A stretch of DNA of 64,000 bases from Opitutia bacterium. Its GTDB lineage: Bacteria; Verrucomicrobiota; Verrucomicrobiia; Opitutales; Opitutaceae. Shown piece after piece: positions 35,374 to 43,572 of this stretch. Location: the NCBI GenBank assembly GCA_947472765.1, contig CANJCM010000008.1, positions 1 to 64,000 of the forward strand. The letters run 5' to 3'. The notes under the pieces are model-generated. The model made no database searches. It was not told the origin of the DNA and saw only the letters and a program-made list of their open reading frames with translations. A program made the position numbers and the translations under genes. Numbering within the stretch: position 1 is the stretch's first letter; the number at the start of each line of letters is the position of its first letter.

Positions 35374-36843
35374 ATGAAATTGTCGCTGTTTCGCCGTGTC
35401 TCCGTCGCCGTCGCCTCGCTGGCGTTAACGGCTTTTGCCTCCGCCCAGACGCTTCAGTTCCGCGCTACGATCAACGGAGGTCAGGAAGTGCCGGCCTCCG
35501 GTTCCGCCGCCACCGGTTCGGCCGTGATGATCTACGACGTCGGCACGAACAAATATGACCTCGTGGTCACGCTGAACAATTTCCCGACCACTCTGCTCAG
35601 CTCTCAGGTCGAGGAGGGCGCTCTCGGGGCCGCTGGCACGGGCGTTTCCAATCTCGGCGGCGAGGCCGTCTACACCCGCAGCGGCAACACCCTGACGGCC
35701 ACCTTCCGCAACCAGACCTATGGTGGCACCAAGCTCACTCTGCTCCGCAATGGCGCCGCGTTGAACTTCGCCACCGGTGCTTTTGCGAGCGGCGAGATTC
35801 GCGGCCAGTTGATCGCCCAGCCGAAGCGGCTCTACGCGAATGTCGACGTGTCGCAGGAGCGCGCGGCGTTTCCCGCCAACGCCAACCTCGCCTCCGCTGT
35901 GGGCTTTGGTGCGGCGGTCATGACCTACGATGTGGGCCTCAACAAGGTGAACCTCCGCATCAGCACTTATAACTACAACAACACGCTTACGGCCTCGCAC
36001 TACCACGAGCAGTTGCCCGGCGTCAGCGGTCCGGTCGTCACCAACCTGGGCGCCGGCACCGTCGCGAACTACACGGTGAGCGGGAATCAGATCAACGGGA
36101 CCTTCCTGAATCTCACCTACAGTGGCGACCCGATCAAATTGCTCTCCGGTGGCGCCTACCTGAATTTCCATAGCAACGTGAACGGCTCCGGAGAATGCCG
36201 CGGTCAGGTCTACAGCTCCGAGGAAACCGCCGGTTCGCGCCTGCTCAATCTCTCGGCTCTAGGCGCTGTCGGTGCGGGCAACTCGCTTATTGGCGGCCTT
36301 AATGTCGCTGGCCCCGAGCCGGTCCGGGTTCTCGTCACGGCCAAGGGCCCGTCACTCACCGCGCTCGGCGTCGCCGGGGCGCTCGCGAATCCGAGCCTCT
36401 CGATTTATGACTCGGCCGGCCGTCGCATCGCGACGAATGAGGACGTCGGCGCCCTCACGGGCACGGAGCTCGCGGACATTTACGGCGTGCCGACGAACTC
36501 GGTGGAATCCGCGCTCGTCCTCGTGTTGCCCCCGGGCAGCTACACCGCCGTCGTGTCCGGTGGCACGGGCTCTGGCACGGCGCTGCTCGAGGCCTACGAC
36601 CTGCGCAATCAGGCGACGGTCAGCGCCGGCGCGACCGGCACCGTCGCCGAGTTCGAGGCCGACACCCAATTGCTCGAGGAATTCCACGCCGACCTGAAGC
36701 TCGCTGCGGAACGTCCGCAATTCGCCGCCCGGACGATGAAGATGACTCCGAAGGAACTCGAACTCTGCGGTGCTCCCGCCGCGCCCACCGAGTCTGCGAC
36801 CCGGCGGGCGATGGTCCCGCCGCTGGCGCTCATCCGCCGCTAA
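35374..36843 (+). CDS. Secreted protein with two CHRD domains and a verrucomicrobial C-terminal domain
   Basis: This 489-residue secreted protein has a signal peptide (MKLSLFRRVSVAVASLALTAFASA). Two CHRD domains follow (about 25-150 and 153-285), each beginning with a strand block (ATINGGQEVPASGSAATGSA; AFPANANLASAVGFG) and closing with GEIRGQLI or GECRGQVY. CHRD is a beta-rich extracellular domain named from chordin; its bacterial role is unknown. The third part, RLLNLSALGAVGAGNSLIGG to NEDVG, is a beta domain often found at the C-terminus of secreted Verrucomicrobiota proteins. ATG 35374 is chosen for the signal peptide; upstream frame is antisense to the neighbouring hydrolase. A strong terminator follows. 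Confidence 0.85.
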   Translation: MKLSLFRRVSVAVASLALTAFASAQTLQFRATINGGQEVPASGSAATGSAVMIYDVGTNKYDLVVTLNNFPTTLLSSQVEEGALGAAGTGVSNLGGEAVYTRSGNTLTATFRNQTYGGTKLTLLRNGAALNFATGAFASGEIRGQLIAQPKRLYANVDVSQERAAFPANANLASAVGFGAAVMTYDVGLNKVNLRISTYNYNNTLTASHYHEQLPGVSGPVVTNLGAGTVANYTVSGNQINGTFLNLTYSGDPIKLLSGGAYLNFHSNVNGSGECRGQVYSSEETAGSRLLNLSALGAVGAGNSLIGGLNVAGPEPVRVLVTAKGPSLTALGVAGALANPSLSIYDSAGRRIATNEDVGALTGTELADIYGVPTNSVESALVLVLPPGSYTAVVSGGTGSGTALLEAYDLRNQATVSAGATGTVAEFEADTQLLEEFHADLKLAAERPQFAARTMKMTPKELELCGAPAAPTESATRRAMVPPLALIRR

Positions 36844-36856
36844 TTTTTAGGCACCG

Positions 36857-36888
36857 CCGCCCCGGTCGAAAACCGGGGCGGTTTTTTT
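36857..36888 (+). terminator. Rho-independent terminator after the CHRD gene
   Basis: A ten-base perfect stem CCGCCCCGGT/ACCGGGGCGG with loop CGAAA, followed by seven T, 13 bp after the stop codon. Confidence 0.95.
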
Positions 36889-36897
36889 GTGGGGCTG

Positions 36898-37155
36898 GGA
36901 ACCACTAACGGACACTAACTCGGAGCTCAGAATCGACCAGGCCCTCACTCGAGCCGAGGAACCACTAATGGACGCTAATGGGACACTAATCCGGAACTGC
37001 CGGTTTCCTGGCTTCAGGCCCAACGGTTTTACTCTGAAACCCAGCACGGATGAAGCCATATAGCTACTTAGCGTTAGGGGCCCGTTAGTGATAGTCAGTG
37101 GTACAAAGCCGCTCCGAACGAGTGTCCGATTAGTGGCAATGAGTGGTGATTAATG
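36898..37155. repeat. ACTAATGGACACTAAT-type repeats, inverted pairs, running into trhO
   Basis: Plus-oriented units AACCACTAACGGACACTAAC (36901-36920) and ACCACTAATGGACGCTAATG (36961-36980), followed by GGACACTAAT, face minus-oriented units at about 37063-37106 and 37119-37152 (CACTAATCGGACACT and relatives on the minus strand). The last unit lies inside the trhO reading frame and encodes its final residues. The region between 36889 and 37094 has no other gene. Confidence 0.75.
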
Positions 37156-37874
37156 TTTTCCGTGGTGGGCCGCAGGCCGCCGTCCAGGCCGACGCGTTCG
37201 TCGAAGACGAAGCACGTGCCTTCGAAGTGCGCCGGGCCGCAGCGCTCGAAGTATTTCAGGATGCCGCCGTCGAGTTGGTGGACTTTTTCGGCGCCAATTT
37301 GCTGAAGATAGGGCCCGGCCTTTTCACAGCGGATGCCGCCGGTGCAGAACATCACGATCGGCGCATCGGGGAGATCGGGCAGCATCCGCCGCGCCGCGGC
37401 TGGGAAATCGCGAAAGCGACGGATGCCCGCGCTGCGCGCCCCGCGAAACGTTCCGTGACCGACTTCGTAGTCGTTGCGCGTGTCGATCAGCGTCACCGGC
37501 CGGCCTTCATCGAGCCACTGCTTCAGGGTCTCCGGCGCGAGCCGCGGTGCGGGTTCCCGCGCGGGATCCACGCCTGGCACGCCGAACGCGATGATCTCTC
37601 GTTTGATCTTCACGAACATCCGCTGAAAGGGCGGATGGTCGCTGTGGCTCTCCTTCGGCGTGAGATCCTCGAGTCCGGGCACGCGGCGCAGTTCAGCCAT
37701 CAGTTCCGCCGTGGTCGTGGCGGATCCGGCGACGAACAGATTGATGCCCTCGGTGCTGAGGAGAATCGTGCCCTTGAGGCCGCGGGCTGCCGTGAAGTCA
37801 CGCAGCCGATCCCGCAAATCCGGCAGGGCGGTCAGTGGCGCAAACTTGTAGGCGGAAAGATTGGTGACGGACAT
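37095..37874 (-). CDS. trhO: Oxygen-dependent tRNA uridine(34) hydroxylase / rhodanese-like, short C-terminus
   Basis: This 259-residue cytoplasmic protein is of the TrhO (YceA) family, which hydroxylates uridine-34 of some tRNAs. The N-terminal acylphosphatase-like part (FTAARGLKGTILLSTEGINL, 27-46) is followed by a rhodanese domain with the family motif FCTGGIRCEK (catalytic C177) and CFVFDER near residue 221. Many family members continue with a Cys-rich zinc segment after CFVFDER; here the frame ends soon after. From residue 239 on (NINHHSLPLIGHSFGAALYH) the sequence is encoded by the dispersed ACTAATGG-type repeat, so the C-terminus is probably altered by repeat invasion. The active-site domain is intact. 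Confidence 0.85.
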   Translation of the reverse strand: MSVTNLSAYKFAPLTALPDLRDRLRDFTAARGLKGTILLSTEGINLFVAGSATTTAELMAELRRVPGLEDLTPKESHSDHPPFQRMFVKIKREIIAFGVPGVDPAREPAPRLAPETLKQWLDEGRPVTLIDTRNDYEVGHGTFRGARSAGIRRFRDFPAAARRMLPDLPDAPIVMFCTGGIRCEKAGPYLQQIGAEKVHQLDGGILKYFERCGPAHFEGTCFVFDERVGLDGGLRPTTENINHHSLPLIGHSFGAALYH

Positions 37875-38017
37875 GAGGCGTTGATCAGCACACCCGATTC
37901 GTGACCGGCGTAAAGCGCCGCCGCAGAATTGTCCGCTATCACCGGCGCGGTCTTACCGCCGGGAAAGATTTGCGTCTGATGGTCTGCCGGTGGCACCGAA
38001 GAACCGGGGGGGCCAAG

Positions 38018-38045
38018 TTGAACGAAAAAAGGGGTTGTGTATGCC
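38018..38045 (+). promoter_or_regulatory. Possible sigma-70-type promoter of the third DUF1592 gene
   Basis: TTGAAC (38018-38023) and TATGCC (38040-38045) are separated by 16 bp, about 64 bp upstream of the chosen start codon. The match to the -10 consensus is weak. Confidence 0.3.
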
Positions 38046-38108
38046 ATCAAAAGCGGCCCATTTCCCTCTGGGATTACCCCTTCCCTGATGGGCTCTTTCT
38101 TTTCTCCT

Positions 38109-41009
38109 ATGCGCCTCTCTCGCTTCGCCTTTAAAGCCATTGGCTCGATTGGACTGCTTTCCGCGCTCTCGCTTCGGGCCGCGCCCGCGTTGGAGGCGGA
38201 TCTGGCGAATTTCACGGATCGCTACTGTTCCTCGTGTCACAACGACGTCGACAAGGAGGGAGGACTCGATCTCACGTCTCTCGGCATCACCCCCGGTGAC
38301 GCCGCCAACTTCGCTGCTTGGGTGAAGGTGCATGACCGCGTGCAGAATGGCGAAATGCCGCCGAAGGAGAAAAAGCGGCCCGAGACCAAGGACACGGCCG
38401 CCTTCCTGAAGCAGTTGTCGTCCGGTCTGACGGCACAGGAACGCGACGCCGAAGCGAAGTTCGGACGGGTTCAACGCCGGCGGATGAATCGCTCCGAGCA
38501 TCAGAATACGTTGCGCGATCTCTTCGGCCTTACCGGACTGAGAGTGGCGGATCAATTGCCGGAAGACGGCGAGATGGCCTATTTCAACAAGGTGAGCCGG
38601 GCACTCGACGTCTCTCACGTTCACATTTCGCGGTATATCACGGCGGCTCAGATCGCGATCCGCGAAGCGGTGGCGGTGGAGGTCAATAAACAGCCCACCA
38701 AGGTGAAGCGGTACTACGCCCGCGATAACATCGCCTATTCCGGAGTGGATGGCGTGGCGGATCGCCTGCGGTTCCCAATTCTCGGTTCCGGTCCGGATGC
38801 GCGGGCCGCGAATCGGGAAGGCCCGGTCACCGTCGGTGACTCCAATCCCGCCGTCCGCGAAGAGGAAGCCATGGCCTGGTCGCACAGTGATTTCGGCCCC
38901 GCGTTCAATACGCGTTGGACTCAGTTCGAAGCCCCGATCACCGGCAAATATAACATCCGGCTCAAAGCCTACACGATTTGGCGGGGGCCGTGGGGCTTCT
39001 ACGAACGGGGAGGCTACGGTGGGAATGGCCCGAATCTGAATCTCCCGGCGGGCGCGGAGCTCGCTTATACGCCGGATGCAATCGGACTCCTTCGTGATCC
39101 CAATGCGCCGCCGCGGGCGCGAGGTGGCCGCGGTGGCCGGGCCGGTGGAGGCGGCGACTTTGGCGCAGGTGCCGGACGGGGGCCGTTTGAATGGCATCTG
39201 GCCAGCGTGACAGACATCACCCCTGGCCGGCGCAACGAGGGGGTTCACATTTACGCCAAGGTCCCGCCGGGAACTGGCGTCCTGATCGGTACAATGGATC
39301 TGACGCCGGAGCCCCAGGTATTCGAGTTCAAGGATGTCGATCTCGTCACGGGCCAGGTCATCTCGACTGACGCGGTTCGATTCTTCCGTTCCCGGCCCGG
39401 ATTTACCGGGGTCGTGAACTATACAAATCCGTTGATGCAGGCCGACGGCCAGCCGGGTGTGGCGTTTCGTTGGATGGAAGTCGAGGGGCCGATCAACGAC
39501 CGTGCCACGCAGCCGGGATACCAACTGCTGTTTGGCAACCTCAAGTACAAGTTGGTGGAGAACCCCGGCACGGGAGTCGGCATCCGGATTGCCGCGCCGC
39601 TGCCAACGCCGGCTCCACTGGGCCCGGTCAACATCGGCTCGAATGCCGGCAACGGTTTGCCCAGCGGCATGGGGGGGAAGGACGAGAAGACGGAACTCGC
39701 CGTGGAAATTGAATCGGCGAATCCGCTGCAGGACGCGGACCGGCTCCTGCGCAACTTTGTGGCGCGGACTTACCGTCGTCCGATCAAGGACGCGGATATC
39801 AAGCAGTTCATGGATCTCTTCAAGAACCGGTTGGACCGTGGGCTCGGCTTCGCGTCTTCGATGATGACCGCCTACACGGCCGTCCTCTCCTCGCAGGAGT
39901 TTGTCTATCTCGACGAGGGGACGAAGGGAAAACTCGACGACTTTGCCCTGGCCTCCCGTCTGGCGCTCTTCCTGACCGACGGTGCCCCGGATGCCGAACT
40001 CCGTGCCCGGGCGGAGAAGGGCGAGTTGCACGACCCCGCGGTACTGCGGGCCGAGACGGAGCGGCTGCTGGCGAGTCCGAAGTCGCAGCGTTTCGTCACT
40101 GCGTTCCTCGACTACTGGATTGAGCTGCGGAAGGTGTTCGACACGACGCCGGACATGAACCTCTACGGTGACTACTTCCTGGATGATTCGCTGGTGGAAG
40201 GTGCGGTCTCGGAGACCCAGATGTTCTTCACGGAACTCCTCCAGCGGGACATGCCCGCGCGCAATCTGGTCGATTCCGATTTCACGTTCCTCAACGAACG
40301 ACTCGCCAGTCACTATGGCATCTCCGGAGTGGAGGGTGTGAAACTTCGGCGCGTCGCGCTGCCCGCGAACAGTTTGCGGGGTGGGTTGATGACCCAGGCG
40401 AGCGTGCTCAAGCTGACGGCCAACGGCACCACCACCTCACCCGTCCTGCGGGGGAAGTGGATTATGGAACGCATCGTGGGCTACGAGATTCCGCCGCCGC
40501 CCGCCTCCGTGCCCGCCGTCGAGCCGGATATTCGCGGTGCCGTCACCATCCGGGCGCAACTGGAGAAGCATCGTGCGGACGAGAGCTGCGCCGCCTGCCA
40601 TCGCAACATCGATCCTCCGGGCTTCGCACTCGAGAGCTTCGACGTCCTCGGTGGCTATCGCGAACGCTACCGGGCCATCGCGAAAGGGCAGACGCCCGAT
40701 ATCGGCTTCGGCAAGAACGGCTGGCCCAAGCAATATTTTTATGGGCTGGCGGTCGACCCCAGCAACGTGACCTCCCAAGGCAAGACGTTCGCGGACGTGC
40801 GGGATTTCAAAAAAATCCTCCTCCAGGACGAGCAGCAGATCGCCCGTAATCTGGCAAAACAGCTCGCCGTCTATGCGACCGGCGCGCCGATCCGCTTTAG
40901 CGATCGCGCTGCCGTGGAAGCGATCGTGGCGAAGGCAAAACCGCATGAATTCGGTGTACGCAGCATTCTTCACGCTGTCGTCCAAAGTGATCTCTTCTTG
41001 AACAAATAG
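38109..41009 (+). CDS. DUF1592 multi-domain di-haem protein, third module
   Basis: This 966-residue exported protein has a signal peptide (FKAIGSIGLLSALSLRAAPA), first haem site CSSCHNDVDKEGG, DUF1587 (RRRMNRSEHQNTLRDLFGLT), a glycine-rich middle (ARGGRGGRAGGGGDFGAGAG) within a beta-rich region, DUF1595 (RNFVARTYRRPIKDADI), DUF1592 (LALFLTDGAPDAELR), DUF1588 with CAACHRNIDPPGF, and DUF1585 to the end. It is very similar along its length to the protein at 19673-22480, including the same CSSCHNDVDKEGGLDLTS block, so the two are recent paralogues. The ATG at 38109 begins the signal peptide; in-frame ATGs at 38037 and 38088 are less likely. Its DUF1552 partner follows 49 bp downstream. Confidence 0.9.
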   Translation: MRLSRFAFKAIGSIGLLSALSLRAAPALEADLANFTDRYCSSCHNDVDKEGGLDLTSLGITPGDAANFAAWVKVHDRVQNGEMPPKEKKRPETKDTAAFLKQLSSGLTAQERDAEAKFGRVQRRRMNRSEHQNTLRDLFGLTGLRVADQLPEDGEMAYFNKVSRALDVSHVHISRYITAAQIAIREAVAVEVNKQPTKVKRYYARDNIAYSGVDGVADRLRFPILGSGPDARAANREGPVTVGDSNPAVREEEAMAWSHSDFGPAFNTRWTQFEAPITGKYNIRLKAYTIWRGPWGFYERGGYGGNGPNLNLPAGAELAYTPDAIGLLRDPNAPPRARGGRGGRAGGGGDFGAGAGRGPFEWHLASVTDITPGRRNEGVHIYAKVPPGTGVLIGTMDLTPEPQVFEFKDVDLVTGQVISTDAVRFFRSRPGFTGVVNYTNPLMQADGQPGVAFRWMEVEGPINDRATQPGYQLLFGNLKYKLVENPGTGVGIRIAAPLPTPAPLGPVNIGSNAGNGLPSGMGGKDEKTELAVEIESANPLQDADRLLRNFVARTYRRPIKDADIKQFMDLFKNRLDRGLGFASSMMTAYTAVLSSQEFVYLDEGTKGKLDDFALASRLALFLTDGAPDAELRARAEKGELHDPAVLRAETERLLASPKSQRFVTAFLDYWIELRKVFDTTPDMNLYGDYFLDDSLVEGAVSETQMFFTELLQRDMPARNLVDSDFTFLNERLASHYGISGVEGVKLRRVALPANSLRGGLMTQASVLKLTANGTTTSPVLRGKWIMERIVGYEIPPPPASVPAVEPDIRGAVTIRAQLEKHRADESCAACHRNIDPPGFALESFDVLGGYRERYRAIAKGQTPDIGFGKNGWPKQYFYGLAVDPSNVTSQGKTFADVRDFKKILLQDEQQIARNLAKQLAVYATGAPIRFSDRAAVEAIVAKAKPHEFGVRSILHAVVQSDLFLNK

Positions 41010-41058
41010 TGACAATTGCTCCAATCGAGCGAAGCTCTCCTAAGAATCAGGCCCCAAT

Positions 41059-42408
41059 ATGAAAACTGAACGAGTTACCCCCGCCCTGCGCGCCCCGTAC
41101 ATCGCGACCCGTCAACCTCTCACGCGTCGGCATTTCCTTCGCGGGGCCGGTGTGGCGTTGTCCCTACCCATGCTGGATGTCATGCTCCCGCGCTTCGCCC
41201 GGGCGCAGTCGGCTGCCCCGGGAACGCCGGGCGCCAAGCCGCGCCGGATGTTCGGCATCATGAACAATCTCGGATACCTGCAGGGTAACTACATCCCGGT
41301 TGGCACCGGCCGGGACTACAAGCCCTCCGAATATCTCGAACTCATCCAGGAGCATCGGAAGGACTTTACCGTCTTCACAGGCGTCAACCTGCCGGCGGTG
41401 CAGGGAAGTCACCCGACCGAAGTGGCCTGGCTCACGGGTGCGCCGAATCCCTCCGCCGCGAGTTTCCGCAATACCATTTCGCTCGATCAGGTCGTGGCCG
41501 AAAACATCGGCACCCTCACCCGGTTTCCGTCGCTGACGCTGTCCGTCAACAGCCCCGGCCGCGGTCTGTCGTTTACCGGTGGTGGCGTCGGCATTCCGCC
41601 GGAGGAGAAGGCGGCCGAGATTTTCAAACAGTTGTTTGTCCAGGGGTCGCAGGCCGAGATTGATGCCAAGATCATGGATCTCGAGAATGGCCGGAGCATC
41701 CTCGATTCCCTGACCGGTCAGGTGAAGTCGCTGGAGCGTGACCTGGGTTCCCCGGATCGTGAGCGGATTGATCAATACCTGACCAGCGTGCGTTCGCTCG
41801 AGGGTCGTTTGCAGGCCTCGCAGGGCTGGGAGCAGAAGCCGAAGCCTGTCGTCACGGTCCAGCCCCCGGCCGACGTCGCCAACCCGGCGAACTTCTTCGA
41901 GAAGCTCAACGTGATGTACAAGATCGCCACGCTGGTGCTGCAGACCGATTCCTGCCGCGCCATCAGTCTGTTTGTAAGCGCCACGGGCACCCCGGCGGTC
42001 GCGGGCCGGCTCGAGACGCCCATCACCGAGGGCTATCACGGTCTGTCGCACCACGGCAAATCGCCCGAGAAGATGGCCCAGCACCGGGTCCTCGACCGCG
42101 GCAACTTCAAGGCGCTCGGCGAGCTGATGACGGCGCTGAAAGCGGTGAACGAAGATGGCGAGTCGCTGCTGGATCGCACCTGCATCGTTTGGGGCAGTAA
42201 TTTCCAGGACGCCAACGCCCACTTGAGTCACAACCTGCCGTTCATCATGGCCGGTGGTGGTTTCAAGCACGGTCAGCACCTCCACTTCGACAATGTCCGT
42301 CCTTATCCGCAGACGAACATGTATCTCTCGGTGCTGCATCGCCTCGGCATCAATGCCGACAAGTTCTCTTCCTCCACGGGCACCTGCCGTGGTCTGGAAA
42401 TGACCTGA
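41059..42408 (+). CDS. DUF1552 domain-containing Tat-exported protein, third copy
   Basis: This 449-residue protein has a Tat signal (TRRHFLRGAGVALSLPML). Shared blocks with the two other copies are FGIMNNLGYLQGNYIPVG, IDQYLTSVRSLEGRLQ, GYHGLSHHGKSPEKMAQHR, and IVWGSNFQDANAHLSHNLPF followed by IMAGGGFKHGQH. The His-His pair and the later His-Asn-Leu-Pro element are conserved in all three copies. The family has no assigned activity. It pairs with the DUF1592 gene just upstream; no esterase follows in this third module. A bidirectional terminator ends the unit. Confidence 0.9.
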   Translation: MKTERVTPALRAPYIATRQPLTRRHFLRGAGVALSLPMLDVMLPRFARAQSAAPGTPGAKPRRMFGIMNNLGYLQGNYIPVGTGRDYKPSEYLELIQEHRKDFTVFTGVNLPAVQGSHPTEVAWLTGAPNPSAASFRNTISLDQVVAENIGTLTRFPSLTLSVNSPGRGLSFTGGGVGIPPEEKAAEIFKQLFVQGSQAEIDAKIMDLENGRSILDSLTGQVKSLERDLGSPDRERIDQYLTSVRSLEGRLQASQGWEQKPKPVVTVQPPADVANPANFFEKLNVMYKIATLVLQTDSCRAISLFVSATGTPAVAGRLETPITEGYHGLSHHGKSPEKMAQHRVLDRGNFKALGELMTALKAVNEDGESLLDRTCIVWGSNFQDANAHLSHNLPFIMAGGGFKHGQHLHFDNVRPYPQTNMYLSVLHRLGINADKFSSSTGTCRGLEMT

Positions 42409-42471
42409 GGTCGGGGCGGAAGCCCTTCCGCGCTCTGAAAACTTGCGACCCGGCCCCTACCGGGTCGCCCA

Positions 42472-42507
42472 AAAAGAAACCCGGCGTTCCCGCCGGGTTT
42501 CTTTTTT
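42472..42507. terminator. Bidirectional rho-independent terminator
   Basis: A 14-base perfect stem AAAGAAACCCGGCG/CGCCGGGTTTCTTT around the loop TTCC, ending in T on the plus strand and preceded by A on the other side. It sits between the convergent DUF1552 gene and the gene at 42526 and can stop both. Confidence 0.95.
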
Positions 42508-42525
42508 AAGGAGTTTCGTCGCGCC

Positions 42526-43179
42526 TCAGGGTTCCGCCTTCGTTGGCGGGGGCACGTAGGGGGCCGGTTTCGGCACCCAGGCGACCCGGGGCGGCGTTTC
42601 CAGATCTCTCGTGACGGCCGCCCATTTCTCGGCGGTAAACTGCTTTCCAAGTTCAGCCCGGCCCTGTTTGGCCCGCGCAATCCGCGCCATGGGATCCTCG
42701 TGAATCTTGGGCATCGTCTTCGCTTTTGCCTCCTCGCGGACGATCGCCTCATCGAGGGCGGTCAGGGCGGCCTTTACTTCTTCCGGACGGGAGGGTGAAG
42801 GAGTCAGCCTTGAGACCTCGATCTTCTCTTCCCCGGTGGGAAGTGGCGTTAGCAATGGCTGCATGGCCCGCGACATCCGCTGGATCTGTTGATTGATGTC
42901 ATAGCGCAGGTCGTCGAGCCTCTGCTGGTCGAAGTTCTTGTGCTGGGCTTCGACGCGGAGCTTCAGTGCACTGTGATACACTTTGATCCGCGGCAGGTAG
43001 TACGGGTCGTCGTAGACCTGCATGATGCTCTCGAGGCGTCCGAAGTCGGCATCGAGGACTTTCAATTCGGCCACGCTCACATCTTCGACCGCCTGATCCG
43101 CCGCGCGCGTGGCGGAAGGAATGCTGGCGGCCAGAAGCAGTGCGAAACCCAATCGGGGTAGGGAAAACGAGGGGTTCAT
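42526..43179 (-). CDS. Secreted helical protein, unknown function
   Basis: This 217-residue protein has a signal peptide (MNPSFSLPRLGFALLLAASIPSATRA). The mature part is mostly helical, with AQHKNFDQQRLDDLRYDINQ and PTPLPTGEEKIEVSR-type linkers, and has a proline-rich end (PKPAPYVPPPTKAEP). I recognise no family. The ATG at 43179 is chosen because it starts the signal peptide; the frame opens at 43371. It is convergent with the third DUF1592-DUF1552 pair and divergent from the TonB receptor. Confidence 0.65.
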   Translation of the reverse strand: MNPSFSLPRLGFALLLAASIPSATRAADQAVEDVSVAELKVLDADFGRLESIMQVYDDPYYLPRIKVYHSALKLRVEAQHKNFDQQRLDDLRYDINQQIQRMSRAMQPLLTPLPTGEEKIEVSRLTPSPSRPEEVKAALTALDEAIVREEAKAKTMPKIHEDPMARIARAKQGRAELGKQFTAEKWAAVTRDLETPPRVAWVPKPAPYVPPPTKAEP

Positions 43180-43572
43180 GCGGAAAATAGACACAGACCG
43201 GTTCGGAAATGGCCACTCCGAAAAGACGGTCCGGACAAGAATCGTCACACGAAACACCGCGGAGGATTTGGTTTGCCGGGTTTGGTGCCGGCACCTCGTC
43301 CGACACCGGGTCTCTTCCGGAGGCCGGCCCGGATTCCGTCGCACGTGACGAACGGCCGGGGCGTCGCGCACCGGCCCCGTGACGGGCCTGGATCACGCCG
43401 CAGCGTATCGCTATGTAACATACAAGATGCGTGGCGGGCGCCGCGCGCCGTCTAGAGGGGAATTTGTATTGTTCCGGGGCCGCGGGCCAATAGGGTGTTG
43501 GTACCCCTCCCGCGCCTATGGTGCGGGTTTCCCCGTCCCCCCCTCTCGGTTGGATTCAACCGATGAACGCTT
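43180..43572. other. 393-bp divergent intergenic region
   Basis: No gene or repeat family is seen. The only notable site is the 11-bp palindrome TATGTAACATA at 43412-43422, about 150 bp upstream of the TonB receptor gene. Promoters for both divergent genes should lie here. Confidence 0.5.

Noticed and set aside
37953..40313. Minus-strand frame of 786 codons opposite the third DUF1592 gene
   Set aside because: Same reason; no signal peptide or recognisable domain, while the plus strand is a clear DUF1592 protein.
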